In this document: positions 1-8,472 of the stretch, in pieces
Numbering within the stretch: position 1 is the first letter of the stretch
Layout: each line of letters begins with the position of its first letter
Program-made: the position numbers and the translations under genes
Notes under the pieces: generated by a model
The model's input: the letters and a program-made list of their open reading frames with translations, nothing else
Database searches by the model: none
Told to the model about the DNA's origin: nothing
From: Hymenobacter tibetensis
GTDB taxonomy: Bacteria > Bacteroidota > Bacteroidia > Cytophagales > Hymenobacteraceae
Length of the DNA: 64,000 nucleotides
Reading direction: 5' to 3'
NCBI RefSeq assembly: GCF_022827545.1
Contig: NZ_CP094669.1
Span: 1,702,001-1,766,000 of the forward strand

Positions 1-4
1 CATA

Positions 5-454
5 CTACACCACCAAGACACCAATAAACGAAAGCAACAGCCGCCCCGCTCGTAAGGGTGGCGAACTGTCGGCGGCGTGCCAAGCTTCGGCCTGCGCAAC
101 CAGCAGGGTAGGGGACACCAACGGCCAAGTGGAAGCGGGCCACCACGTAGTCAACAAAGGCGTCGGTAGCAGCTTCGCCCAAGTTATTTCCGGCGTTGGA
201 ATATCCAGCTTGTGTAAGTGCGCACTGAACTCGCAACACGCGGCTTTAAGCTGAGCTTGGCTGGAATAAGCTTGCTGTTCGGAGCGAGGCTCCTGAGCTG
301 GACAGCGGTGCTGGGGAGTTGTGAAGACGACCGATGTTGTACGACTCCCGCTTTGGTGGCACGTATGCCGCAGCACGGTCATTCCCACCGAAGCAGTAAG
401 AACCAGCAATGCCAGCAATGCGCTGAAAAACCGATGGGAGATAGGACGCTTCAT
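5..454 (-). CDS. small exported Cys-containing protein, HYC_CC_PP-like
   Basis: A 149-residue protein with an N-terminal hydrophobic segment (about residues 8-28) that reads as a signal peptide or anchor. After it come a Cys in RHTCHQSG and a CC pair in AACCEFS, then a hydrophobic C-terminus. This arrangement (H-x-C, then CC, then Pro-rich tail) resembles the small Bacteroidota proteins called HYC_CC_PP, which are often found near metal-related TonB receptors; that assignment rests on a short pattern only. The stop codon is at positions 5-7, so the gene is complete. It diverges from the dcw cluster. Function unknown. Confidence 0.6.
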   Translation of the reverse strand: MKRPISHRFFSALLALLVLTASVGMTVLRHTCHQSGSRTTSVVFTTPQHRCPAQEPRSEQQAYSSQAQLKAACCEFSAHLHKLDIPTPEITWAKLLPTPLLTTWWPASTWPLVSPTLLVAQAEAWHAADSSPPLRAGRLLLSFIGVLVV

Positions 455-460
455 ATGCTA

Positions 461-490
461 CAAAGGTATAAACCCCAGCGCTAGGCAAAA
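461..490 (-). promoter_or_regulatory. possible promoter of the small exported protein
   Basis: On the minus strand TACCTTTG (461-468) matches the Bacteroidota -7 consensus TAnnTTTG, with TTTTG at 486-490 as a possible -33 element. The spacer is 17 nt, slightly short. The -7 box ends only 6 nt before the ATG, so a transcript from it would be almost leaderless. Confidence 0.4.
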
Positions 491-823
491 GGTGCAAGAG
501 CCGGCAGGGTACAGCAAACGTTCAGACAAAGACACTACAGTCGTGAATCCAACACTGGATAATTATCTAGTTTGGTTGGCTTTTTAGGTGCTTTGGAAGC
601 AAGCTGCCGCCCTCTCAACCACAGGCATCACTAATACAGCTGCTAGCCTAGTTGGAGAAAGAAAGCACTGGGTAACACAGCTTTTGAGCTGATGCATAGC
701 AGCGGATTTGTTGTACTGACATTCTGTCAAAGCACCTCTTTGAGCTATCAGAATGCTTGGCTAAAATCTTTAGTTATGTGGAAAAAACGGCGTTTGGGAG
801 CTGGAAACCCAGTTTTCTTTAAG
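491..823. other. non-coding stretch upstream of mraZ
   Basis: No convincing ORF is visible between the divergent small gene and the MraZ boxes. The segment should contain the dcw promoter, but I found no clean TTTG-N19-21-TAnnTTTG pair on the plus strand. Confidence 0.5.
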
Positions 824-848
824 TGGTAGAAAATGGTAAATCGTGGTT
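824..848 (+). promoter_or_regulatory. three 10-bp-spaced TGG repeats, putative MraZ operator
   Basis: TGGTA at 824, TGGTA at 834 and TGGTT at 844 form three direct repeats at an exact 10-bp period, 62 bp before the mraZ start. In other bacteria MraZ rings bind three TGGGN-type repeats separated by 5 nt just upstream of mraZ, so the geometry fits autoregulation. The binding itself is inference. Confidence 0.65.
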
Positions 849-909
849 GCCTTTTCTAAGGCATTGTGTACTTTTGCTAGCATCCCTACCCACTGCCCTG
901 CCTCAACCC

Positions 910-1383
910 ATGAACCTGCTCTCCGGCGAATACGAATGCAAGCTGGACCCGAAAGGGCGGCTGGTGCTGCCGGCCAAGGTGAAAGGCAACTTGCCGGAAG
1001 CCTCGGGCAACCAACTCGTGTTGGTGCGTGGGTTCGAGCCCTGCTTGGTGTTGTACCCCCGCGAGTCGTGGCGCATCATCCACGACAAGGTGATGGCGCT
1101 CGACGAGTTCAACGAAGAGTATCGCCAGTTTCAGCGCAACTTCTTCCGGGGCATGACGGAAGTGGAGCTGGACACCATCGGGCGGTTTATGCTGCCCCGG
1201 ACCATGGTGCGCTACTCGGGCATCGAGAAGGAGGCCATTATTGTGGGACTTGGCAACCGATGTGAAATCTGGGACCCTACCCGCTATGATGAGTACCTGA
1301 TTAAAGACCAGCAAAGCTTCTCGAAGCTGGCGCAAAAGTTTCTTACCACCGAAAACGGCCCTGGCGGCCCCCTGGCCGCATGA
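910..1383 (+). CDS. mraZ: transcriptional regulator MraZ
   Basis: A 157-residue MraZ, DNA-binding regulator of the dcw cluster. Two AbrB-like/SpoVT half-domains are visible: the first begins GEYECKLDPKGRLVLPAK near residue 5, the second contains VELDTIGRFMLPR near residue 80; the D-x-x-GR pattern occurs in both. I chose the ATG at 910 because an upstream in-frame start at 823 adds 29 residues without family similarity and would place the TGG operator repeats inside the gene. The stop overlaps the rsmH start by 4 bp (ATGA), implying translational coupling. Length is typical of the family. Confidence 0.95.
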   Translation: MNLLSGEYECKLDPKGRLVLPAKVKGNLPEASGNQLVLVRGFEPCLVLYPRESWRIIHDKVMALDEFNEEYRQFQRNFFRGMTEVELDTIGRFMLPRTMVRYSGIEKEAIIVGLGNRCEIWDPTRYDEYLIKDQQSFSKLAQKFLTTENGPGGPLAA

Positions 1384-2318
1384 GCACAAGCAACAACGAG
1401 TACGGCAACGATGCCGCCTACCACCGCCCGGTGATGTTGCGCGAGTGCCTGGAAGCACTCCACCTGCAACCCGACGGCCGCTACGTGGACGTAACCTTCG
1501 GTGGCGGTGGCCACTCGGCCCGCATCCTGGAGCATCTCACCACGGGCCACCTCTACAGCTTCGACCAGGACGCCGATGCCGAGCAGGAAGCCGCGAAGCT
1601 GGCTTGCCCGCAGTTCACCTTCATCCGGGCCAACTTCCGAGACTTGCACACCGAGCTAAAAGCGCGGGGCGTGTTGCCGGTAGATGGGGTGCTGGCTGAT
1701 TTGGGGGTGTCGTCGCACCAGTTCGATACGCCGGAGCGCGGCTTCAGCACCCGCTTCGATGGGCCATTGGATATGCGCATGAATGCCGAAGACGGCCCCA
1801 CTGCCGCCGACATCATCAACGAGTATCCGGAAGCAGACTTGCACCGCATTTTCGGGATGTACGGGGAAGTTACCAATGCCCGTACGCTAGCTCAAACGGT
1901 GGCCTCAGCCCGGCGCGGGCAAACCATCAGCACCATCGCCGAGCTGAAAAAAGCTATTGCCAGCTGCACCCCGCGCGGCAAAGAAAACAAGTATCTGGCG
2001 CAGGTGTTCCAAGCCTTGCGCATCGAGGCCAACGACGAAATGAAGGCCTTACAAGAAATGTTGTCAGCGACGGCGCAGGTGCTGCGGCCCGGTGGCCGAT
2101 TGGTGGTGATGAGCTACCATTCCTTGGAAGATCGGCTGGTCAAGAATTTCATAGCCAAAGGCAAATTCTTTGGCGAAGCGGAAAAAGACCTGTTCGGCAA
2201 TACCAACCAGCCTTTCGACGTACTAACCCGCAAACCAGTGGAAGCTTCTGCCGAGGAAGTAGCTGCCAACAGCCGTGCCCGTTCGGCGAAGCTGCGGGTG
2301 GCCGTCCGCAAAGACTAA
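1380..2318 (+). CDS. rsmH: 16S rRNA (cytosine(1402)-N4)-methyltransferase RsmH
   Basis: A 312-residue SAM-dependent methyltransferase (formerly MraW) that N4-methylates C1402 of 16S rRNA in the decoding centre. It starts with YHRPVMLRECLEAL, typical for the family, then the SAM-binding loop VTFGGGGHS near residues 38-46, DLGVSSHQFD and the late YHSLEDRLVK motif. It is the second gene of the dcw cluster, overlapping mraZ by 4 bp, the usual position for rsmH. Nothing is missing. Confidence 0.97.
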   Translation: MSTSNNEYGNDAAYHRPVMLRECLEALHLQPDGRYVDVTFGGGGHSARILEHLTTGHLYSFDQDADAEQEAAKLACPQFTFIRANFRDLHTELKARGVLPVDGVLADLGVSSHQFDTPERGFSTRFDGPLDMRMNAEDGPTAADIINEYPEADLHRIFGMYGEVTNARTLAQTVASARRGQTISTIAELKKAIASCTPRGKENKYLAQVFQALRIEANDEMKALQEMLSATAQVLRPGGRLVVMSYHSLEDRLVKNFIAKGKFFGEAEKDLFGNTNQPFDVLTRKPVEASAEEVAANSRARSAKLRVAVRKD

Positions 2319-2372
2319 CGAACAACTCTACAAACACTCTGCGCTTCTCGCAGCAACCAACCTCGAAACCTA

Positions 2373-3131
2373 GTGGCAACTAATACAATAAAACCCGTCG
2401 CTAAGCAACCCCGCACCAACGCGCCTCGTGCCGTGGTGCCGGAGTTTGTGGTTGCGCCTGAGCCTGTGGTAGCAGCACCGGCTCCCGCACCAGCACCAGC
2501 ACCAGCACCCAAACCGGAGCCCGAGCAGAAAGCACCCCGGCCAACGCGCCCAGTGGGGCCGCGAAGTTCTTGGAGCGTATTCACGCTGTTGGAGCGCGTT
2601 ACGCGGATGGATGGCTTGTTCCGGGAAGGGCTGCCCGTGCGCTACCTGCCGCACGTGCTGTTCGTGATGTTTCTGATTCTGGTGTACATCGGCAACACGC
2701 ACTACGCCACCCGAATGAATCGTGCCATCCAGAAGCTGAAGCTGGAAACCGAAGATTTGCGCGCCGACTACACCACCCTGAAATCCGACTACATGGAGGC
2801 CAGCAAGCAAAGTGAGGTAGCCCGCAAGGTGGCCGCCTACGGCTTGGTGGAAAGCTCCTCGCCCCCGTTCCGAATCGAAGTGCCTTCTGGCCGTCTCGAT
2901 GAAGCGGCGCTGGACTTGGTGCCGATACTCACTGCCGACTCGCTGGCGGCCCGCGCCCTGCGCGACTCGCTACGTCGGGCCGGGCCGGTGGCCCCCCTCG
3001 ACTCGGTGAACCTAGAGGTGGGGGCGCCGCCCGTACCCATCGGAACTGATGCTACCGGCCAGCCTGCGCTAGAGCAGCCCGCGGCTTCCAAACCTGCTAA
3101 CAGCACTCGTCGCAATGAAAGGAAGCGTTAA
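2373..3131 (+). CDS. ftsL: FtsL-like divisome protein with long extensions
   Basis: A 252-residue protein in the ftsL position between rsmH and ftsI, starting at a GTG. Residues 1-70 are Pro/Ala-rich, with an AP-repeat; one membrane segment lies about residues 92-108 (LPHVLFVMFLILVYIG). It is followed by a coiled coil (about 112-150) typical of FtsL, which pairs with FtsB/FtsQ and activates FtsWI. About 90 further Ser/Pro/Ala-rich residues follow in the periplasm. Usual FtsL is near 100-120 residues, so both ends are extended. The name rests on position and topology because FtsL sequences diverge strongly. The 3' end overlaps ftsI by 17 bp. Confidence 0.75.
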   Translation: MATNTIKPVAKQPRTNAPRAVVPEFVVAPEPVVAAPAPAPAPAPAPKPEPEQKAPRPTRPVGPRSSWSVFTLLERVTRMDGLFREGLPVRYLPHVLFVMFLILVYIGNTHYATRMNRAIQKLKLETEDLRADYTTLKSDYMEASKQSEVARKVAAYGLVESSSPPFRIEVPSGRLDEAALDLVPILTADSLAARALRDSLRRAGPVAPLDSVNLEVGAPPVPIGTDATGQPALEQPAASKPANSTRRNERKR

Positions 3132-5538
3132 AAAATCCATCGTCACCCGGGTACGGCTGGCGTTCTTGGGCGTGTGCTTGTTCTGTGCGGCTATCATCTG
3201 GAAGGTCGGCAACATCCAGTTCAAGGAAGGAGAGAAGTGGCGTGCCTTGGAACAGGAGCGGCGCGTGGTATACCAGCCCGTATTTGCCACGCGGGGTTCT
3301 ATCATTGCCGATGATGGTAAAAGCATCATGGCGACTTCGCTGCCCTTCTTCCGGGTGGCTTGGGACCCTAGCGTAGTTGATAAACAACTTTTCTACAGCA
3401 AAGCTGATTCGCTTGGACTACTACTATCACGCTTTTTCAGTGATAAGAGTCCACAAGAATACAGTCGGAAGCTGAAAAACGCTTACAGCTCGCATGTGCG
3501 CTATCTGCGGCTGAACTCGCGGCAAATTAACTTTCAGGAAAAGAAAGAAATTGCCACGTGGCCCATCTTCCGAGCAGGCAAAAACAAAGGCGGCGTCATT
3601 TTCGAGAAGGTGGACAAGCGCTTCCGTCCCTTCGGTGGGCTAGCTCAGCGTACGGTCGGCTTCATCAACGAAGACAAAAACGGAGCAGGGCTGGAGTTCA
3701 CGTTCAACCGCCACTTGGCTGGCAAAGACGGGGAAGCCCTGTTTGAGCGCCTGCCCGGCGGTAATAAGCCTATCTACGACGGCACTGAAATTAAGCCCAT
3801 CGACGGCTACGACGTGAAGACCACGCTGGATATCAACCTCCAGGACGTGGCCGAAAACGCGCTGTACAAGTCGTTGGTGGATAACAATGCGCAGTATGGC
3901 TGCGTGATTTTGATGGAGGTGCAGACCGGCGCCATCAAAGCGGTGGCAAACCTGGGCAAAGTGGCCGAGGGCATCTACCGCGAAGACTACAACTACGCCA
4001 TTGCCGACCAGGGCCGCACCGAGCCAGGCTCTACGTTCAAGCTAGCTTCCTTGATGGCGGTGCTGGAAGACAACCCCGACATGACGCTGGAAGACATGGT
4101 GGACACCGGCAACGGGCGCATGTACATCGGGGGGGCCGTGAAAACCGACTCACACGGCTACGGCAAGATTTCGGTGAAGCAGGTGTTCGAGAAGTCCAGC
4201 AACATTGGGGTGGCAGTACTCGTGGACCGGCAGTTCAGCAAAAATCCCAGCAAATACACCGATTATCTGAAGCGCTTTGGGCTGCACAAGCCTCTGGGCT
4301 TCCAGATGGCCGGCGAGGCGCGGCCCTACGTGAAAGACCCACTGGACCGTTCCTGGAGCCGGACGTCCCTCACCACCATGAGCATCGGCTACGAGCTGAA
4401 ATTAGCGCCCCTACAGACCTTGGCGTTCTATAACGCCGTGGCTAACGGCGGCGTGAAGGTGCAGCCGATGATTGTTAAGGAAATCAAGCAGGTAGACAAA
4501 GTGCTGGAGCGCTACGAGACGGTGGTGCTCAATCCTAAAATCTGCTCCGACGAAACGCTGGCCAAAGTGAAAGCCATGATGGAAGGCGTAGTGACGGAAG
4601 GAACCGCCCGCGGCATCCGCTCCGAAGACTACTCCATTGCTGGCAAAACCGGTACGGCCTGGAAATTCAAAAACGGCGCCTATACCCGCACCTACTCCAC
4701 CAGCTTCTGTGGCTATTTCCCCGCCGATAAGCCGAAGTACTCGTGCATCGTGGTAGTGGATTCGCCGAAGAAGGGCCGGATCTATGGGGCCGACGTGGCC
4801 GCTCCAGTATTCAAGGAAGTGGCCGACAAAGCCATGGCGCGGGATGCCGCTAGCCAGCGCCCAGTGCTGGCGCGCACGCCTACCAACCGGGCCAAAACGC
4901 CGGTGGTGCAGGCTGGTATGCAAGACGAATTGCGGCTGGTATTCGAGAAGATCGGTGTCAAGAACGAAACTGTAACGCCTGAGGAAGACTGGGTGCGGGT
5001 GCCCGCTGCGTCCGATAGTGGCATTGATGCGCTGGAGCTGCAGCCCCTGGCTGTTCGCCCCGGCCGGGTGCCCGATGTCCGGGGCCTGACCCTGCGCGAC
5101 GCCCTGTTCTTGCTGGAAAACCGAGGTATACGGGTGCAAACCATGGGAACGGGCCGCGTGAAAGCGCAATCGGTGGACGCCGGAGCCGCCGTGCGGCGCG
5201 GCATGGTGGTGGCATTGGCACTGGAACCCATTGGGCAGCGCTCCTCGTCTGCGCCAGTGCCGTTGGCGGCTCCCGCTCCCAGCCAGCTAGCTGAAAACAA
5301 GCTCCTGACGCCTGTAGACACTGATTTGGCGGCCAAAACCCGCGAGTTGGCGGCCAAGGCAAAAGCCCGGTTGGCCGCCAAAAACGGCAACACCCCGGCG
5401 GTAGAAGCTAAAAAAGCAGAGAAGAAGCCCGAGCAGACCGTAACTCCTGCCAAACCCAAGCAGCCTGAGCGCAAGCAACCCAAAAGACCTACGCAAATAA
5501 CGCAGCAGTCTGCCCCTGGCAAGCCCAAAAAAGCTTAA
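3115..5538 (+). CDS. ftsI: peptidoglycan transpeptidase FtsI/PBP with PASTA domain
   Basis: An 807-residue class B penicillin-binding protein for septal peptidoglycan cross-linking, partner of FtsW. It has an N-terminal membrane anchor (about residues 12-29), a dimerisation region, then the transpeptidase domain with STFK (306-309, active Ser306), SSN (361-363) and KTG (511-513). A single PASTA domain spans about 651-705. The last ~95 residues are Lys/Ala/Pro-rich and include three LAAK units near 735-755, an unusual basic tail predicted to be periplasmic. It overlaps the ftsL-like gene by 17 bp and precedes murE, the normal dcw order. Confidence 0.95.
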   Translation: MKGSVKKSIVTRVRLAFLGVCLFCAAIIWKVGNIQFKEGEKWRALEQERRVVYQPVFATRGSIIADDGKSIMATSLPFFRVAWDPSVVDKQLFYSKADSLGLLLSRFFSDKSPQEYSRKLKNAYSSHVRYLRLNSRQINFQEKKEIATWPIFRAGKNKGGVIFEKVDKRFRPFGGLAQRTVGFINEDKNGAGLEFTFNRHLAGKDGEALFERLPGGNKPIYDGTEIKPIDGYDVKTTLDINLQDVAENALYKSLVDNNAQYGCVILMEVQTGAIKAVANLGKVAEGIYREDYNYAIADQGRTEPGSTFKLASLMAVLEDNPDMTLEDMVDTGNGRMYIGGAVKTDSHGYGKISVKQVFEKSSNIGVAVLVDRQFSKNPSKYTDYLKRFGLHKPLGFQMAGEARPYVKDPLDRSWSRTSLTTMSIGYELKLAPLQTLAFYNAVANGGVKVQPMIVKEIKQVDKVLERYETVVLNPKICSDETLAKVKAMMEGVVTEGTARGIRSEDYSIAGKTGTAWKFKNGAYTRTYSTSFCGYFPADKPKYSCIVVVDSPKKGRIYGADVAAPVFKEVADKAMARDAASQRPVLARTPTNRAKTPVVQAGMQDELRLVFEKIGVKNETVTPEEDWVRVPAASDSGIDALELQPLAVRPGRVPDVRGLTLRDALFLLENRGIRVQTMGTGRVKAQSVDAGAAVRRGMVVALALEPIGQRSSSAPVPLAAPAPSQLAENKLLTPVDTDLAAKTRELAAKAKARLAAKNGNTPAVEAKKAEKKPEQTVTPAKPKQPERKQPKRPTQITQQSAPGKPKKA

Positions 5539-5593
5539 GGAATAGCCTCCGGCTTTCTGTAGGCCAACACCCCCAGCACAACCACGAGAAACC

Positions 5594-7081
5594 TTGTCGA
5601 CCGATAAAGAAATAACGCCCCCACTCTTTGCCCTGCTGGCCGATGTAACCGTGCAAAATCAGCACGGCCCAACCGATGTGCCGGTGCAGGCCCTCACGCT
5701 CGATTCGCGGCAGGCTGCTCCTGGTGTTGTGTTCTTTGCCCTACGCGGCGCGGCCACCGATGGTCACCATTTCATTTCCAACGCAGTGGCCCAAGGCACG
5801 TCGGTGGTTGTCTGTGAAGACCTGCCCGCCGTTATGGAGCCCGGCACGGCCTACGTGCAAGTACCCGATTCGGCGGAGGCTATGGCGCACATGGCGGCGG
5901 CGTTTTATGGGCATCCGTCGCGCAGCTTGCAGCTGATTGGGGTTACGGGTACCAACGGCAAAACCACGTGCGCCACGCTGCTGCACAAGCTGCTGCGGGA
6001 GCTAGGCTACCATGCCGGTCTGCTAAGCACGGTGCAAAACCAAATCGACGAACAAGTAATTCCGGCTACCCACACCACGCCCGATGCTATTCGGCTAAAC
6101 GAGCTGCTGGCCCGCATGGTGGCGGCAGGCTGCACCCATGCTTGCATGGAGGTTAGCTCGCACGCGGTGGTGCAGCACCGGACCACGGCCTTGCGCTTCG
6201 TTGGCGGCATCTTTACCAATCTCACCCACGACCACCTCGATTACCACGGTACCTTCGATAACTATCTGAAAGCTAAGAAGGGCTTTTTCGATAGTCTGCC
6301 GAAAACGGCTTTTGCGCTCACCAACGCCGACGACAAGCGCGGCATCGTGATGCTGCAAAACACCGCTGCCCGCCGCGAAACCTACTCGCTACGCGGCGCA
6401 GCCACCTTCCGGGGCAAGCTGATTGAAAATGCGGTGCACGGCTTGCACCTCGAAGTGGATGGACGAGAAGTGCAGTTTCGGTTGATTGGCGTGTTCAATG
6501 CCTACAACCTGCTAGCCGTGTACGGCGCGGCCGTGCTGCTGGGTGAAGACTCGTCGGAGGTGCTGACGGTGCTTTCGGGGCTGTTGTCGGCGCCGGGCCG
6601 TTTCGAGCCGATTGTATCCGAGAAAACCCACGTCACCGGTATCATCGACTATGCGCACACGCCGGACGCGTTGGAGAATGTGCTGGACACCATCGCCGAT
6701 ATTCGCCAGCCAAGCCAGCAAGTCATTACGGTGGTGGGCTGCGGTGGCAACCGCGATGGCGCCAAACGCCCCATCATGGCCAACCTCGCCTGCCAGGGTT
6801 CAGACAAGGTGGTGCTCACCGCCGACAATCCGCGCTTTGAAGATCCGCTGGCTATCCTCTCGGAAATGCAAGCCGGTGTAAAGCCGCAGGACCTAGCTAA
6901 AGTGGCTACCATCCCCGACCGGCGCGAAGCCATCCGGGCCGCTGTGCTCTTGGCCGGCCCCGGCGACATTGTGCTGGTAGCGGGTAAAGGCCACGAAACC
7001 TACCAAGAAGTGAGAGGCGTCCGCGCCGAATTCGATGATAAAAAAGTGCTACAGGAGATGTTTGAACTGCTTGGAAAATAA
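5594..7081 (+). CDS. murE: UDP-MurNAc-tripeptide ligase MurE, meso-DAP type
   Basis: A 495-residue Mur ligase adding the third amino acid to UDP-MurNAc-L-Ala-D-Glu in the cytoplasm. The ATP loop GVTGTNGKTT lies at residues 116-125. The substrate motif DNPR (in TADNPRFEDP) marks enzymes that add meso-diaminopimelate, so the wall is likely DAP type. The start is a TTG at 5594, chosen because MSTDKE begins shortly before the conserved N-terminal domain; a downstream start would cut into it. It lies 55 bp after ftsI. Confidence 0.96.
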   Translation: MSTDKEITPPLFALLADVTVQNQHGPTDVPVQALTLDSRQAAPGVVFFALRGAATDGHHFISNAVAQGTSVVVCEDLPAVMEPGTAYVQVPDSAEAMAHMAAAFYGHPSRSLQLIGVTGTNGKTTCATLLHKLLRELGYHAGLLSTVQNQIDEQVIPATHTTPDAIRLNELLARMVAAGCTHACMEVSSHAVVQHRTTALRFVGGIFTNLTHDHLDYHGTFDNYLKAKKGFFDSLPKTAFALTNADDKRGIVMLQNTAARRETYSLRGAATFRGKLIENAVHGLHLEVDGREVQFRLIGVFNAYNLLAVYGAAVLLGEDSSEVLTVLSGLLSAPGRFEPIVSEKTHVTGIIDYAHTPDALENVLDTIADIRQPSQQVITVVGCGGNRDGAKRPIMANLACQGSDKVVLTADNPRFEDPLAILSEMQAGVKPQDLAKVATIPDRREAIRAAVLLAGPGDIVLVAGKGHETYQEVRGVRAEFDDKKVLQEMFELLGK

Positions 7082-7116
7082 AGAGCCGTTAATGAAAATC
7101 TGCAAAAACACAACGC

Positions 7117-7146
7117 TTGCCTGACCTGAAAAAACTGGAACCTTTG
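7117..7146 (+). promoter_or_regulatory. possible internal promoter before mraY
   Basis: TTG (7117-7119), 19 nt, then AACCTTTG (7139-7146), one mismatch from the Bacteroidota TAnnTTTG -7 box. It sits in the 108-bp murE-mraY gap, the largest inside the cluster, and would give a second transcript for mraY onward. Confidence 0.45.
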
Positions 7147-7189
7147 CAGCTTGCTCCTTCACTGACTGCAACCTGCTAACCCTGCGCTC

Positions 7190-8410
7190 ATGCTGTATTA
7201 CCTCTTCAACTACCTCTACAAAGTGCATCATATACCCGGAACGGGGGTGTTTCAGTACATCACGTTTCGGGCAGCTATGGCGGTAGTTACTTCTCTCATT
7301 ATTGCGCAATTCTTCGGCAAGCCGTTGATTCGGGTGCTGCAGCGGGCGCAAATTGGTGAGACAGTGCGCGACTTGGGGTTGCAGGGTCAGTTGGAGAAGA
7401 AAGGCACGCCCACCATGGGCGGGCTGATTATTCTGCTGGCTATTCTGGTGCCGGTGCTGCTGTTTGCTAAGCTCGACAACATCTACATTGTGCTGATGCT
7501 GCTCAGCACCGTGTGGCTCGGGTTGATTGGCTTTGTCGACGACTATATCAAGGTAGTAAAGAAGGACAAGGAAGGGCTAGCGGGCCGGTTCAAGATTTTA
7601 GGTCAGGTAGGACTTGGCTTGACGGTAGGGTGGGTGCTATTCTTCTCCAACGAGGTAACCGTGCGCCAGTACCTGCTGCCCGATGGCCAACTCTCGGCGG
7701 TAGATGCCAGCAAGGTGTACCAGGACGTGAAGCTGATGATTACTACAGTGCCCTTCCTTAAGAACAACGAGCTGAACTACGGCGACCTGTTCGCCACGGC
7801 CGGCGACTTCTTCAACGAGTATTACGCTTTCTTCTACATCCCCATCGTCATCCTCATCATCACGGCGGTTAGCAACGGTGCCAACCTCACGGACGGCCTC
7901 GACGGATTAGCAGCAGGTACTTCGGCCATCATCGGGACCACGCTGGCGGTGTTCTGCTTCGTGAGTGGTAACGCCTTCCTGGCTGATTATCTCGACATCA
8001 TGTTCATTCCGAACTCCGGCGAGCTGGTTATTTTCTGTACTGCTTTCGTGGGAGCATGCGTGGGGTTCTTGTGGTACAACTCGTATCCGGCGCAGGTGTT
8101 CATGGGTGATACCGGCTCGTTGGCCATTGGGGGCATCATTGCGGTGCTGGCCCTGATTGTGCGCAAAGAGTTGCTGATTCCGGTGCTGTGTGGGGTGTTT
8201 TTGGTGGAAAGCTTGTCGGTGATGTTGCAGGTGAGCTACTTCAAATACACGCGCAAGAAGTACGGTGAAGGCAAGCGGCTGCTGCGCATGTCGCCGCTAC
8301 ACCACCACTACCAGAAACTCGGTTACCACGAATCCAAAATCGTGTCGCGCTTCTGGATTGTAGGCATCATGCTGGCTGTCCTAACCTTGGTTACTCTGAA
8401 ACTGCGCTAA
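7190..8410 (+). CDS. mraY: phospho-MurNAc-pentapeptide transferase MraY
   Basis: A 406-residue polytopic membrane enzyme that transfers phospho-MurNAc-pentapeptide to undecaprenyl phosphate, making lipid I. Conserved segments are GFVDDYIKV (paired catalytic Asp), [13 protein letters not shown] and the late LHHHYQKLG histidine motif. About ten membrane helices are visible. It is somewhat longer than the 360-residue E. coli protein because of an insert around residues 160-205 seen in Bacteroidota homologues. Next gene is murD. Confidence 0.97.
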   Translation: MLYYLFNYLYKVHHIPGTGVFQYITFRAAMAVVTSLIIAQFFGKPLIRVLQRAQIGETVRDLGLQGQLEKKGTPTMGGLIILLAILVPVLLFAKLDNIYIVLMLLSTVWLGLIGFVDDYIKVVKKDKEGLAGRFKILGQVGLGLTVGWVLFFSNEVTVRQYLLPDGQLSAVDASKVYQDVKLMITTVPFLKNNELNYGDLFATAGDFFNEYYAFFYIPIVILIITAVSNGANLTDGLDGLAAGTSAIIGTTLAVFCFVSGNAFLADYLDIMFIPNSGELVIFCTAFVGACVGFLWYNSYPAQVFMGDTGSLAIGGIIAVLALIVRKELLIPVLCGVFLVESLSVMLQVSYFKYTRKKYGEGKRLLRMSPLHHHYQKLGYHESKIVSRFWIVGIMLAVLTLVTLKLR

Positions 8411-8472
8411 CCCCTTTCTCGCAAGCCCATATCTAATAAGGTCCGACGAGACATTTCATACGAACATCAACT

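Noticed and set aside
823..909. Longer mraZ reading starting at 823
   Set aside because: The added residues have no family similarity and overlap the regulatory repeats; the family starts at the ATG at 910.
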